Positions 40,255 to 52,093 are shown, counted from the stretch's first letter. The stretch is 64,000 nt of DNA from Amoebidium appalachense (GCA_963693365.1 CAVNZM010000018.1:2170001-2234000), one strand, 5' to 3'. Notes: generated by a model from the sequence alone, not told the origin. Numbers and translations are program-made.

Positions 40255-41634
40255 GGGGGGGGGGCTGCAGTAGAAGAAGACGGAAGTTGGGACGGGGTTG
40301 TCTAGAAAGGGGGAAGAGGGGGAAGGGGAGGGGAGGGCGGGGGGGGGGGGGGGGGGGGGGGGGGACGGGGAGGTGTTTCTCTATTATTTTTTTTTCCTTT
40401 GGAGGAGGGGGGGATTACCGGACAGAAGCACATCTTCGTCATCACTATCATCCTTCTTGGCCTTCTTGACACCGTTGGTGTAGCCTGTGTATGTGTGTGT
40501 GTGTGTGTGCGTGCGTGCATGTACGTGTGTGTGTGAGGGAGGAGGGGGAGGAGGGGAGGGGGGGAGGGGGGGGTAGTTGGTGTGTGTGGTGTGTGTGTGT
40601 AAGTGATATGGTTCTGGTGGTTGAAATGCAGAGAGAGAATATGCCAAGTTTGAGTTGCTGGACCCCCTCCCCCCCCCCCCCTTCTTCCCTGCCAACACAG
40701 ACATACATACAGACACACACTCACCCGTGTGGGCATACACACACAAGCCCACACATCGGGGGGTTCGGGGGGTTCGGGGGGAAAGAGGGGGAGGGGGGGG
40801 GGGGGGGGGGGGGGCAAGTATACACATACCCTCAGCCGGGTCCTGAGGCTTGCGCTTCTCCGGCTCATGCTTGGGCTCCTTCTTCACATCAGGAGCAGCT
40901 GCCTCAGACTTAACCTCAGTCTGTGGTGGAAAAAGGGTTAAAGGGTTTAAAGGTCTATGTCGACATTTGGTAATGGTAATGGTGTAAACTTAACAATAAG
41001 AACCACAGAAAAATCATGTCGACACTAGTTAACAGGAAGGCGGTATTATAAAGTCCCATTACATAATGTCAGCTTTCAGTACCTGTACAATAAAATAAAA
41101 AAAATGAAAAAAAAATGAAATAATGAAAAAAAAAAACCCAGAAGTATGCTGGTTTTTGCAAATAGTGAAGGTGAAAAATATTTAAGCGCCATTTAGAAAT
41201 GATTTCATTATTATAAAAGGCCGCGGCATTTAGAAAGAGTAAAGGTAAGAAGTAAACATCATTAAAAATCCCCGTATATATTTGGTATATTGGTCAAGGA
41301 GATATAATATAAAACCGCCTAGCATTATGCCGGTATTTCCAGGTGTGACGTCAGCATGTCATCGCCATAACCTCAATATGACATCATGCACTAACTGGAA
41401 TAATTGTGCTACTTCACCCCACCAACACAAAGCCAGCAGTGCAGATTATTTGCCTTCAGATCCCACCATATATGAAATCAAAATCAGCAATAAAACTAGA
41501 CACTTTATGTTAGTAATAATATTGGTGCAATGAGCGACATTAAAATTTATGAATTTGTGGTGCTATATCTAGAGCAATACCTGGGCCTCAGCCTTAACCT
41601 CCGGGACCGCAGGTGTAGATGCATCCCCGTCCAT
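22720..41634 (-). CDS. TOP1: DNA topoisomerase I (type IB)
   Basis: Twenty-four coding exons in transcript order: 41581-41634, 40830-40920, 40419-40484, 39675-39843, 39213-39243, 37331-37375, 36763-36846, 36235-36345, 35496-35600, 34903-34978, 34417-34541, 33408-33454, 32796-32926, 32203-32294, 31406-31510, 30903-31028, 29927-30112, 29018-29170, 26510-26636, 25917-26032, 25388-25456, 24308-24382, 24043-24113, 22720-22828. All phases agree: 787 residues, near the 765 of the human enzyme. It relaxes supercoils in the nucleus by nicking one strand through a 3'-phosphotyrosine. Residues 1 to about 230 are a Lys/Glu/Ser tail with acidic patches ([16 protein letters not shown]). The core follows ([38 protein letters not shown]). 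All five catalytic residues are present: R523 (LALRVGNEK), K562 (FLGKDSIRY), R620 (KVFRTYNAS), H662 (LCNHQR), Y743 (KINYMDPR). A basic coiled linker spans about 663-728. Start is the ATG at 41632-41634, just after a splice acceptor, so the 5' leader is split. Confidence 0.95.
22838..22940. repeat. short tandem units at the intron 23 acceptor of TOP1
   Basis: Three loose copies of a roughly 40-base unit carrying GATTACTATATATGG lie at about 22856-22872, 22890-22906 and 22922-22938, directly upstream (in message sense) of the last exon. They are intronic and AT-rich. Confidence 0.6.
23303..23974. repeat. 100-bp direct duplication flanking an R2 element in TOP1 intron 23
   Basis: About 98 bases beginning AGAAAAACGTACCATACACA and ending CAGAGCCCAAAATAG occur at about 23303-23403 and again at about 23878-23976, each preceded by a G run and followed by a T run and another G run. 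Between them sits a full-length R2 dispersed repeat (23450-23745). The end of the unit resembles the tail of the R1 family. Confidence 0.8.
23450..23745 (+). repeat. R2 dispersed repeat, full copy
   Basis: The type copy of family R2, about 290 bases after a G run: GAATGCGGAACACAGTACGA, AGCAGAGCCCATCCTCAGGG, GAGTTTCGACCCCTTAGCCC, then GACGAGCAGGGTTGCTTATG. Other copies: 13214-13347, 16444-16725, 18470-18575, 30567-30825, 32061-32175, 37800-38065, 39503-39645, about 56008-56060, and inverted at about 47445-47690 and 51940-52065. Two subfamilies are visible: one has GCGTCATAAGCAG, the other AGTATGCATAATAAGCAG. No protein; SINE-like size. Confidence 0.8.
24457..25372. repeat. compound (GT)n minisatellite with TACCATG inserts, TOP1 intron 21
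   Basis: A 900-base (GT)n field is interrupted at irregular spacing by TACCATGTTAG or TACCATGTGGG, about eighteen times from 24751 onward. On the message strand each insert reads CTAACATGGTAC within (CA)n. Blocks of two or three inserts with their spacing recur, indicating higher-order duplication. No coding meaning. Confidence 0.85.
25741..25817. repeat. (TA)n tract in TOP1 intron 20
   Basis: TATATA sequence with a few TG/CA interruptions in its first half and a pure stretch at about 25780-25817, followed by a TTTCTTTATATATATTGTG phrase and (GT)n. Confidence 0.85.
26850..28880 (-). repeat. array of about 13 decayed copies of the TOP1 exon 18 donor border
   Basis: The true border (29018) reads on the plus strand as CACATACCGACAGCCTGTCG followed by AACAGCATGTTCTCC. 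Copies of this core lie near 26905, 27003, 27174, 27287, 27461, 27867, 28080, 28166, 28332, 28430, 28513, 28703 and 28816. Those at 28166, 28513 and 28816 extend 45 bases or more into exon sequence and keep GTATGT or GTACGT donors. The unit also carries the adjoining intron phrase, roughly CCAATCACAAGCCCCCGTTA, so what was duplicated spans the exon-intron junction. Confidence 0.85.
31540..31710 (-). repeat. copies of the TOP1 exon 15 acceptor border
   Basis: The real border near 31510 reads GGGCATAATGCGTTTCTATT followed by GGTCGAGGAGA on the plus strand. Upstream in the intron (message sense) there are copies near 31557 (GTGTTTCTATTAGCCGAGGA), 31610 (GGGCATTATGTGCTTCCATT, then GATCGAAG and TTAGTTGCCA) and 31680 (GTGTTTCTATTGGTCAAATA). 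The copy at 31610 includes about a dozen exon bases. Confidence 0.75.
33545..34335 (-). repeat. five or six decayed copies of the TOP1 exon 11 donor border
   Basis: The real border at 34411-34470 reads ACGTTTTCCTGCCAGTCCTT followed by GAAGAAGTTGTTTATGAATA on the plus strand. Copies lie near 34270, 34135, 33963, 33772 and 33550, with a fragment near 33672. Each covers roughly the last 60 exon bases plus the donor. In message sense the donors read GTAAGA, GTGAGG, GTAAGA, GCAAGA and GGAAGA as one moves away from the exon, so the nearest copies are best preserved. Intron sequence between copies is also repeated, with a unit of about 145 bases nearest the exon. Confidence 0.9.
35609..35738. repeat. 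tandem duplication in TOP1 intron 8
   Basis: A unit with GAAAATTAGACAGAATTGCC and CACATGATATTGGATAT occurs twice in succession (about 35612-35670 and 35678-35738) with substitutions. It lies just on the intron side of the exon 9 acceptor at 35601. Confidence 0.75.
37415..37595. repeat. degenerate short tandem repeat in TOP1 intron 5
   Basis: About seven copies of a 22-30 base phrase resembling GGAGCGCATTTCCTTATATA, starting some 40 bases from the exon 6 acceptor. Confidence 0.75.
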
Positions 41635-42059
41635 TATCTGTGAGTGTGAAATTTGCTGATCAGAACATTAGGTATTTATGTTGGATTAATATGGAAACTT
41701 TGGGTATTTATGCTAATTGGTACAGTAGCCTAATGCGTTATGTTTGATTGAGAGCGCAAAGACACTACGTGTTTATGTTGGAGCTAAAATTAGAATACGT
41801 TTTCTTTTGTGTGAATGGTATGCAAATCCCTGTCCAAACCTTAGGTATATATGTTGATGAGGCTCGACGTTTATGTTCACCATGAAATAAGATATGTTTT
41901 CAGTCTACAGCAAGAACGACTTAGTTAAGTTACCCACAATAGTTCGGAAGATGAACAGGGCCTATAGATAGGTTAAAAGAATTGAATTGGGTGTATGCAA
42001 GTGAAAGTTTGTTGGCAGCTCGTTAAACTTAACAAGGAATGAGAGCGAGATTCTCGGCC

Positions 42060-42350
42060 TTTACAATACCGGGTTTTTATGGATCTATACCATCCCGCAC
42101 ATCCACCCATGCACACAAAACCACAAAAACAACCCACCTACTCGCTCATGTCTACACAACCAACCATCAGCCCCCTACCGCCCCATCTACACATCCACCT
42201 CGGACTTTACAATACCGGGTTTTTATGGATCTATACCATCCCGCACATCCACCCATGCACACAAAACCACATAAACAACCCACCCACTCGCTCATGTCTA
42301 CACAACCAACCATCATCCACCTGCCGCCCCATCTACACATCCACCACCCA
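42060..42350. repeat. 146-bp tandem duplication
   Basis: Two head-to-tail copies begin at 42060 and 42206 with TTTACAATACCGGGTTTTTA and run through CACATCCACCCATGCACAC and CATCTACACATCCACC. They differ at few positions, so the duplication is recent. Confidence 0.9.
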
Positions 42351-43318
42351 CCCCACCCACCATCCACCTAGACACACGAACAACATTGGCTTCATTCCTC
42401 TTTCAGATCTCACGTTCCAGCATACCTTAAACTAGTGCCGATGGCAAGACCACCCGAATTTGTATACTGCTTGATGGAATGACGAAGATCTGCAAGGAAC
42501 ATGAATATCAGTATATACCATGGTGAACTAAAGGAGAGGAAGGGGAGGAGAAAACACATCTTGAAATGTGGGAGAAAGAGTTGTCGAGGGGGGGGGGAAG
42601 GGGGGGGGGGGGGTTAAGAGCCATGCGTCAATGTTGTGCTGACAAGCACTTCGTTTTAACCCATTTGTGACTAGTTGTTACTAATTTCTCCTATGTGCTT
42701 GGCTTTCAGGTTTTCAAATTTGTCTATATGTCTGTGTTTGTGTGTTTGCATATCTATGTATGTATACCAGTTGACGGGAGACAGGTCAAGATGCCCACAA
42801 GAGATTCCAGAAATTATTCGATGTGTGAAAACCAGGAAACGAGCAGGAGGGCAACATAGTGCAAACAAATGCCCCCGGAGTGAAAACTGCGTATTTTTCA
42901 ACACAAACAACCCGAGGTATGGGAATCCTGATTTCTCACGTGTACCATCATTCATGAGCCACAACGGAATTATTCAATGTCCCAACTCCTCAACTCGGTT
43001 TTTTTCAATGTCGTTGGCTCGGTTACTGAAGCAGTGCTCAGACATCATAACTGGGTGGGCGTTCACTTATTAAAGTGTATCTTGCTATATTAAGCCCGCA
43101 AAAGAGGCAAAAATGCAATCAAAGTTGGCTCGAAAATGTGAATTCGGCATTCAACGAAAAAATCATCCATCACCCACGAACCGAGAAAAAACAATGTTAC
43201 ATCTCTCATGAGCCACACACGTAAATTATCACAATCACCAGAGAGCAGAGGTAAAAATTGGCAGTTTTCAAGAAATACAGCAGAATATAGTAAAGATATG
43301 TGCTAAACAAAGTCTTAC

Positions 43319-43400
43319 CTCAGGATCTGTTAGAGAAAATCTTCGTTTTCCACCTACAGGTAACAGGCTATCTGCAAAGTGAAGAGTCCGGAGCAGGCTG
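43319..43400 (-). promoter_or_regulatory. possible 5' leader exon of TOP1
   Basis: The first coding exon of TOP1 begins two or three bases after an acceptor (CTCACAG then ATA-ATG), so a noncoding exon is expected upstream. A minus-strand segment ending CTAACAGATCCTGAG before a strong GTAAGAC donor at 43318 is the best candidate. Its upper limit is not visible; I give an approximate end. The promoter would then lie between about 43.4 and 45.0 kb, shared with the divergent coatomer gene. Confidence 0.35.
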
Positions 43401-43825
43401 GTGCGAGGGGCAAATATTTGCCACAAAAAACGCAAGTGCGATAGCTACCGGACTGGCAGGTATTTCCAGGCACTTTTAACATTAAACTAAGAGAAGTTTA
43501 ATTTAGATTTACATGTCTTTAAATCGCCAAAACGTACATATAATTGGTGATTAGGTTAGATCGGACATTCTTGTAAGATCTTCATCTACATTCCACAACC
43601 GGCCGTTGCCAACGATCCATATCAGATTGCTTTCCCGCGCATTTTTTACATCAGTCGACGGTTGAGTTTCAAACGTTTGTACAGTTTTCGTCCCAACGCT
43701 GTCACCTACTGAGGTGACTCGTATTTTTCCTTACACACACAGCGAACACTGGCCCACTCTCGGGACCGTAGAGCCGCCGCGAGAGAAAGCATGCACGCGG
43801 TCGCGAGAGTGTAAGGAAAAATAGA

Positions 43826-43885
43826 TGGGTGTGAGGCGAACGGCAAGTTCAAAGCAGCCCAGGCACCGTCAGTACGTGCCAGGTC
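43826..43885 (-). repeat. single inverted copy of the 53-bp unit
   Basis: Reads as the reverse complement of the 4564-4735 unit (GGTGTGAGGCGAACGGCAAG ... CAGGCACCGTCAGTACGTG), with the extra base seen in the third tandem unit. Confidence 0.85.
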
Positions 43886-45096
43886 CCAACACGTTCTCTC
43901 TTTTGTCTTGGGATTATAAAAAATAATCGTTTCAAGCCTCAACCTCAACGATTCTGAAGACAGCCGCAAGTGGCAGGCAGCAGTTTATCACATAAAGCAC
44001 CGTAGAAAGTAATCTATACTAGCACACAGCTCTAGATGCGTACCAGCAAACTGCAGGGGCTCTTTTTGCGGAAGAAAGCATAGCCTTGTGCCCTTGAACA
44101 ACAGTATGGACATTTGTGCGTCAGACTTCAATTCTGTGTGACGAATTCGAAGAGGGAGGAGGAGGGGGAGGGAGGCTGCAAGATGCTGTGTTCGAAACAC
44201 TTCTCGGTTTCGAAGCATAGCACTTCAAGAATTAGTGGTCACAAGTGCTTGCCAGCACGTCCTGCACACCATCACGTTCATACAGAATCATACATACGTG
44301 CTAGTGTGCTCACGCTTTTTTGGGTCTTGATCCTTATATTGACTGCTTAGTGTTTTAAAACCCATGTCTTATGCATCCTTGCACGCTTTGTTTATTAGTG
44401 AGATGTTCGCTGCCACCCCCGAGTCTTGCTCCGGCAGGACAATTGCGTCACAGCTGTTTGCTCATGCACGCTGTTTCAGGAGAGGCGGTGAGCACATGCA
44501 CACTGTCTCGACTTCCTTTGGCGGAAAGGGCCCAAGGTCTGCCCGGGAGGAAGGAAGGGCGGAGGGGCACGGATGTCTTGTGTTCCGGCAAGATGGTCGT
44601 GTTTTGTTTGGGTGGGTGGGGCGGGGGGGGGGGGGGGGGGGTTGTGACTTTAGGGAAGGGGGCTATAGGGATCGCACGTTCGCAATCCCGATCCGACGCG
44701 ATCGCACGCCTGATTGGCTCATAGCTTACGCAAGATGTGTAATCTCGTGGCAACCAGCCGGCTATAAAAGTCACGGTCAAGAATTTCGTTCACAAAATCC
44801 TGTTTTCCTCCGTTTTTTTTTTGTTTTTTTTTTTTGGCTTAGGGCTCTCACTTGGGATCATTAGGACGCACCACAAGATCCTCTTAGTTTTTTATTTAGT
44901 AGTTTACTCTTTCATAGCTTGTATACCTATTTTACCCCCATAGTTGTTGAAACTAGAGGGACTCGGGTCTTTTTGTGAGAAGCATCTAGCGAACAAGCAT
45001 CACACATTTACCATTAGGACGGTCTTAGGTACTTGTTGGTTCTACCAAGCATCCCAGAGTGAAGTTAACAACTCTCTTTGAGAATTATCAACAAAA

Positions 45097-46317
45097 ATGG
45101 TACGTTGAAGCATGTGTTTGCTATGTCTTTCGTTTTTTTGCAACTTGAACCTGTCTGACGACACACACAGTGTGAACCTATATTTTGTGTGTCACATGTG
45201 GAGAGGGAAAGTGGGTTGTATGGTGTATGGGGCTTTGTGTCACACAGATCCTTGGATGGAGGAGAAGTTATTCTTCTACAGGGTGGGCGTGCACGGATGA
45301 CCAACTGTGCATTTGTGTGTGTGTGTAGGGGAAGGAGGGGGTGGAGGGGGGGGGGGGGGGGGGAGGGAGGTGTTGATGGGGCGAGCTTGGGTCATTGGGT
45401 GTTGGAGGGAAGGATGGATGCCTTCCATTTGACTAGGCAAAGCCCGCCCGATGGGAAAGTTTTATGATAAGTTAGCCCCCCCTTCCCAGTTATTTTCGTT
45501 CCGCTTTTGCGTCTGGGCTTGGATTTTGAAGCCTTGAATCCCATTTTTGCCGTCCAAGGATCCATACTCATCTCCCCCCTCCCCCCGCCCCAACCATTCC
45601 CCCCTTTCCCCACTCCTCCGCGCTTTTGCCCTCCCTGGCATTCAGTTGATATGGGAAACTCACATGATGGGGAAAACTTAAAATGAGCTTTGGAGAATGA
45701 AAGGGGGGCAGGGGGGGGGGGGGCTTCCTTTCTTGCCTCCTCCTCCGCTAGTCTTCTTGTATGTCATCTCTCTTGCTCGCTCTCTATCTCTTCTCCCCCT
45801 CCCCCGCTGTCTCCGCCCCTTTGTCCCACCCACTCTCCCCCTCCGCGTGTTAATCGTGAAAGGTTCTGCTGATGTCTCTCGGATGCACACTTACTTCGCC
45901 GAGTTGTTTATTAAATGGGGGAGAGGGGGGGGGGGGGGGGGGGCTAGGACTCACGTTCTCTGTTTCCCTCTTTGTAGAAAAGCACCCCCCCCCCCCCGCC
46001 CTCCTCTCGCTCCCTCCCTCCCCCCGCCCTGCCTCCGCTATCCCTGTGTCTCCCTCTGTTATGTCCCCCCCTTCCTCTCCCTGGATTTCTGTGTTTGTTG
46101 TTCATCTGTTTGTTCCGTATTCTTTGTACTGAGAATATTATGCACCCCCCCCCATCCCCCCCCCCCCCCCCCCCCCTTTCCCCCTGACGATGGGCTCTGT
46201 TCAAGTGTCTTCTGCCTGCACACTTCTAATTTTTGTGACGTTTTTGTTGTTGCTCTTTGTTGTCTCCTCCACATTTCCAACCCTCTAATGCATACATCAC
46301 CCCTCCCCCCCCGACCC

Positions 46318-46351
<34 letters not shown>

Positions 46352-46549
46352 TTTGGCCCCCGTTTTCCCTTGCTGCTTATAGACCGAAGAGCTGCCCACA
46401 CAACTCAAGGTGATGGTATCCTAAGCTCTCGAGTTTTCTTTTTATTTTTTCTGTTTGTTTGTTCTTTATTTTTTTTTTTTTTTGGTACAATCCGCTTTCC
46501 AATTGTGGCTGTTCGTACATACACACATACTGCACCTGTGCACAGTCAG

Positions 46550-46638
<89 letters not shown>

Positions 46639-46823
46639 ATATTCTCATAAAACACAAACACAGGCTTACACCTTCCCCTTTCATCACACCCACACACACA
46701 CACACACACACATACACACTTTCTGCACCATTGTCTTCCAACTCACACACACACACACACACCACCACACCACCACACGTACCACCACCGTCCAGCACAC
46801 ACACACACACACACACCTCCAAC

Positions 46824-46855
<32 letters not shown>

Positions 46856-46971
46856 ACACACACCGCATTTCCCCCCGCAACGCACACACACGCACACACA
46901 CACACACACACACACAAACACATACACACGCGCGCACCATCACTCCCTCTCCCGCCCAAAAAAACACACAC

Positions 46972-47017
<46 letters not shown>

Positions 47018-47194
47018 ACACAGGCAACCACACTGTACGCAATCAAGGCTGTGATCATGATGGACAACGATGGCCACCGCATTGTTGCCAAATACTATGA
47101 CGACACCTTCCCCACGTCCAAGGAGCAGAAGGTCTTCGAGAAAAATCTGTTCGCAAAAACCTGCAAAGCAAATTGTATGTTTGAAAGCAACCGC

Positions 47195-47228
<34 letters not shown>

Positions 47229-47686
47229 TATGAGGTTCGATTTCGGGTGTCGTATTTTTGTGACGTTTTGCCTTTTGCCTTTTGATTTCTCCTTCAACCC
47301 TCTAATGCATAAAGCCTCTTCTGCCTGCACGCCACAATTGTCTGAATTCGGGTTTCTCGTGTTTGTGACGTTTTGTTGTTGTCCTTTGGTATCTCCTCCA
47401 TATTTCCAACCCTCGAATGCATACATCCCCCCCCCCCCCCCCCCACGGGTTGACCCACCCAAGTTCATTTGATGCTGCTGTCTGAGTTGGAGCCTTGTAT
47501 ATACGCGGGCTAAGGGGTCAAAACTCAGACGCAATTGATGACTTGGGCCCTCCCTGAGGATGAGCTGTGCTTATGACGCATACTGTGCGCATGGCTGATG
47601 TTGCATACTTGAATGTTTGCCTTTGCATGTGTCCTGCACCATGCTTCTCATCGTGTATGCGTACTTCGTACCGTGTTCCGCATTCA

Positions 47687-47719
<33 letters not shown>

Positions 47720-47940
47720 ATCTGCATTATGTTGCCCTTAGGAATGCCTACTTCGTACTCTGTAACCTTCCCCTTCCTTCCCCCCCCCCCCCAAAAAAAA
47801 TCCCACCCAGCCCGGTAGTCTTCTCGATGCTCCCAAGCTTCGCCCCGGGGGGCATGCATGTACAGATACAAGCACACTCGTCCGTGTGTCCTCCCCCCCC
47901 CCCCCCCCCCCCTCTGCTTCTGGTCCCGTCGACCCATACG

Positions 47941-47990
<50 letters not shown>

Positions 47991-48418
47991 GCGCGCAAAC
48001 CTCCCCCCCCCCTCCCCCCCCCCCCCCGGGGGGCATTTACTGACTCACCCACCCACTCACTCACCCCCCCCCCCCCCCCCCCCCCCCCCCACACACACAT
48101 AATCACACACACCTCTCCCCCTCTGCGCACACACGCACACACACTTGCCGCCACCACCACCACCCCCCCCCCTCCAAACACACACACACACAGCCGAGAT
48201 TGTGATGTTCGACGGTGTGACTGCGGTGTACCGGAGCAACGTGGACCTGTTCTTCTATGTGGTCGGGTCCAGCGATGAGAACGAACTGATGCTCATGAGT
48301 GTGCTCTCGACATTCTACGACGCCGTGGCTATCTTGTTGAGGTACTGTGTGCACACGGGTACACGCACATGCATGTACCCACAAATAAAGAGAGGGGGGG
48401 GGGGGGGGGGGGGGAGAT

Positions 48419-48454
<36 letters not shown>

Positions 48455-48720
48455 CGTGCACACATACAAACACACAAACACGCACGTGCGCGCATACACA
48501 CAGGCACGCATACACGCGCACATACGCACACACACACAAACACACACACGCACCAAAACACATGCGCGCACATACACACAAGCACAGAGAGGGGGAGAGA
48601 GAGAGAGAGAGAGAGAAAGACGTGCACACATACAAACATGTGCGCGCGCACACACAGATACGCATACACACGCCTACATGCACGCGCGCGCGCGCACGCA
48701 CACGCACACACACGCACACA

Positions 48721-48752
<32 letters not shown>

Positions 48753-48766
48753 CACACACGCACACG

Positions 48767-48821
<55 letters not shown>

Positions 48822-48941
48822 GTACACTTATTGATAAGGGCACACATGGTTTGGAGCTGTATGTGTACGTCCAGTGCACGTAGATACATGCAGGTGCGAA
48901 TACACACGTAAATCCCCATCGCATCCCCTCACATGGACACC

Positions 48942-48995
<54 letters not shown>

Positions 48996-49256
48996 TGCAT
49001 GCGGAGACTTGTCATGCTGATATGAATATCCACCTTAGCACAGTCATGCATGCCTAAAAGCAGCACACGGTTCCCAAACACCTCACTCAAGCTGACACTT
49101 ACACCCGCACAGGCACACAGGCACACAACACATACACACACCTGCTCACACCTGCTCACACGCACACACACCAGCGCATGAAACTCCCACCCAGCATGCT
49201 AGAAATGTCGCTATTGAGTAGATTGCGTGTTAGACAAGGTTCATGTATACACATGT

Positions 49257-49298
<42 letters not shown>

Positions 49299-49370
49299 AA
49301 CATATGATTTCACGTGTCCTTGTACATGTGGAGATACACACACTTGCATGACCAGCGGGGGAAAGAGGGA

Positions 49371-49416
<46 letters not shown>

Positions 49417-50006
49417 TTGGGATAGAGTGTGATGTGGAAACGGGTTCCACACTGACAAGAGACAGCACGCTACAGTTTTTGCAAAGAAGAGCACACACAT
49501 AGGTTATGGTTGCAAATGGGGGGGGGGGGGGGGAGGGGGGGGGGCTATCTGGCTGGGTTATCTGACGATGTTTTTGCACACTCCAGAAACAACGTAGAAA
49601 AGCGGTTTGTGTTTGACAACTTGGACGCCATCTTTCTGGTTGTGGACGAGTTGGTCGACAAGGGGTGGGTGACAGGCACATGCATGCGCACGTCCACACA
49701 CACACACACACACAAGCACACGCTCACGCACACACGCACACAAAGAGAACGGCCGTGGGGAGGAAGGGGGGAGCGGGGGGGGGGGGGGGGGGGGGGGGGA
49801 ATGAAATGGGACATACAGATAGACATGTGCTCAGACATGTATGCGCACGTACACACGCGGGCGCACACACACGTACAAAAATATTATGTGCGTGTACACA
49901 CACACACGGGAAAGCGCTTGCACACACAGCCACACTCGTGCACACATGCACGCATACATACGCAGCAGAACATGCAAACAGACGCTCACACACACCGTGT
50001 ACACCT

Positions 50007-50059
<53 letters not shown>

Positions 50060-50240
50060 GGAACATGCACATCGCACGGGCACACGAAGCACTTGCGCAC
50101 ACGACCGCAGAGAAGGGGAGAGAGGGAGAGATAATGCAAGGAAATGCATACACACATCCCTCACCCTTCAGACAGGCATCACACATACACCTTGATATAG
50201 GCAAAAACCTGCACACACCCACATACGAACTCTACCAACC

Positions 50241-50275
<35 letters not shown>

Positions 50276-51130
50276 TTCACCCCATTCTGCCCCCGTCCTC
50301 CCCCCCCCCCCCCCCCCCCCTTTCCTCATTCTAACCCTCCCTCCCTCCCTCCCTCCCTCCCTCTCCCTCCCCCCACCCCACCACCACCCATCCACCCGCC
50401 CACCCACCCACCCACCCACCCACCCACCCCAGTGTGATCTTGGAGGCAGATGGGGCCATGATTGCCAGCCGGGCTGTGATGAGGACAGGCGATGACATGT
50501 CCCTGGCAGAGCAGAGCATCTCCCAGGTGGGAACACACACACACGCACACACACACACACCTTCCCACTCTGTTTTTCCGGTTGCCTCACCCCACACACA
50601 GGCAGGCATATACACACGTGCATACACACACAACCGCACACACACTGCATATGCATGCAATCGCGGGCACACACACGCGCGCGGGCACGCACACGCACGC
50701 TCACGCTCAAACTCACACACTCACACTCACACTCACACTCACACTCACATACACATGCACATACGCACCATACACACACCCACGCACCCACAAGCACGCA
50801 CACGCACACACACACGCACACGCACACACACATACATACATACACGCACATGCTCGCAGGCAGCGGGCACACACTTAAAACCCACACACACACACACACA
50901 CACACGGACTGACACATGCACGCACGAAGAGAGAGAGGAAGAGAGATGCACACACGAGTGTACGGACATGCATACACACATGCACAACACCTTCGTTATG
51001 TCTTCTTCGTTGCTTCCCTCTCGTCACTTTCATGAAATTTCAGTATATCTAACAGGTTATCTAACACGGATTAATTCAACAGGCGCTGCAGTCAGCACGA
51101 GACCAACTAGTCACATCCCTACTAAAGTAA
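45097..51130 (+). CDS. COPZ: coatomer subunit zeta (COPI coat)
   Basis: Six coding exons: 45097-45099, 47024-47174, 48194-48341, 49587-49664, 50433-50526, 51083-51130; 173 residues, against about 177 in human COPZ1. The protein is the small longin-like adaptor subunit of the COPI coat, which pairs with gamma-COP on Golgi membranes. Matching blocks are [77 protein letters not shown] and SLAEQSISQ, ending TSLLK then TAA. The first exon is only the ATG, followed directly by GTACGT; exon 2 then reads [10 protein letters not shown]. This start is chosen because it gives the family's normal N-terminus, but a longer leader exon elsewhere is not excluded. Acceptors of exons 2 and 3 are the end of (CA)n tracts. 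Confidence 0.93.
45100..47023. repeat. COPZ intron 1: C runs, (CA)n and inverted R1 copies
   Basis: Holds C runs near 45985 and 46320-46350, an inverted R1 repeat (about 46185-46300), a CA tract of about 85 bases (46553-46637) and further (CA)n up to the acceptor at 47023. No additional COPZ exon is needed. On the sense strand this intron is rich in C and CA, like the sense strands of the minus-strand genes. Confidence 0.7.
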
Positions 51131-51265
51131 ATGGTTATCCCGTCTGTAAATGCCGAAAATTGATTTACCAAGAGTGTTGCTCTCTCTAGGAGTCCCTGTT
51201 TCTCCTCTTTCGGATTGGTTGATTTAGGCCCCGGACACAACGTTCTCACCCCTAGCACACACGCG

Positions 51266-51359
<94 letters not shown>

Positions 51360-51661
51360 CCTTGCACATGTATTGATTGTGGATATGGCTGTATTTATGT
51401 GCACTTCCATTTCTTAGAAGTTCGGTGGCGTAAATAAGCGCTTCTGGTGCTGCAGAATTGATATCTTGGCCCGAAATACTCTATGTGGATTCTAAAACAA
51501 GGGGATTTTGAAGTCAAGAGAATATAAGAAAGTGCAAGTGCACAAGAAAAATACCGGAACTTGATGGTAGTGTGAATTTATTCGTTTGTGGTGCCTCCCG
51601 GATGTAATAAGGCACTACACTTATACACTCACACAACACACACACGCACACACTCACTCAA

Positions 51662-51696
<35 letters not shown>

Positions 51697-51705
51697 CACA
51701 GACAG

Positions 51706-51742
<37 letters not shown>

Positions 51743-52058
51743 CACTGTGCGTGCGCGCACGAACTTAGTACACTCACGCAGTCGCACTCGAGTATACTCC
51801 TACACCCAAACACACGAACACACACACACACACACACACACTGTCACCGTCCGCACACAGCTCGGTCTTTTCACCTGTGGCACCCCATCACGTATCTTCC
51901 TTCCCCACCCCTTCCCCCCCCCCTCCCCCCCCCCCCCCCATGAGGATTGGGCTCTGCTTAATATGCATACTTTTTAAGTATGGTTTGCACTCTAGATCTG
52001 TATCGTGTTATGTGTTGTTCATGTGTACTTCGTACTTTAAATAATTATGACGCATTCA

Positions 52059-52093
<35 letters not shown>

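Larger units (their letters stand above)
41635..45096. other. divergent intergenic region between TOP1 and COPZ
   Basis: Contains a 146-base tandem duplication (42060-42350), a G run near 42600, a single inverted copy of the 53-base unit (43826-43885) and a G run near 44622-44641. Several unique parts (42660-43300, 43900-44600) have short open frames with no convincing borders. Core promoter elements for either gene are not obvious. Confidence 0.5.

Noticed and set aside
42675-43073. Plus-strand 132-codon frame in the TOP1/COPZ gap
   Set aside because: Composition is partly ordinary, but there is no recognised motif, and the TOP1 leader intron is expected to cover this region. I could not support it as a gene.
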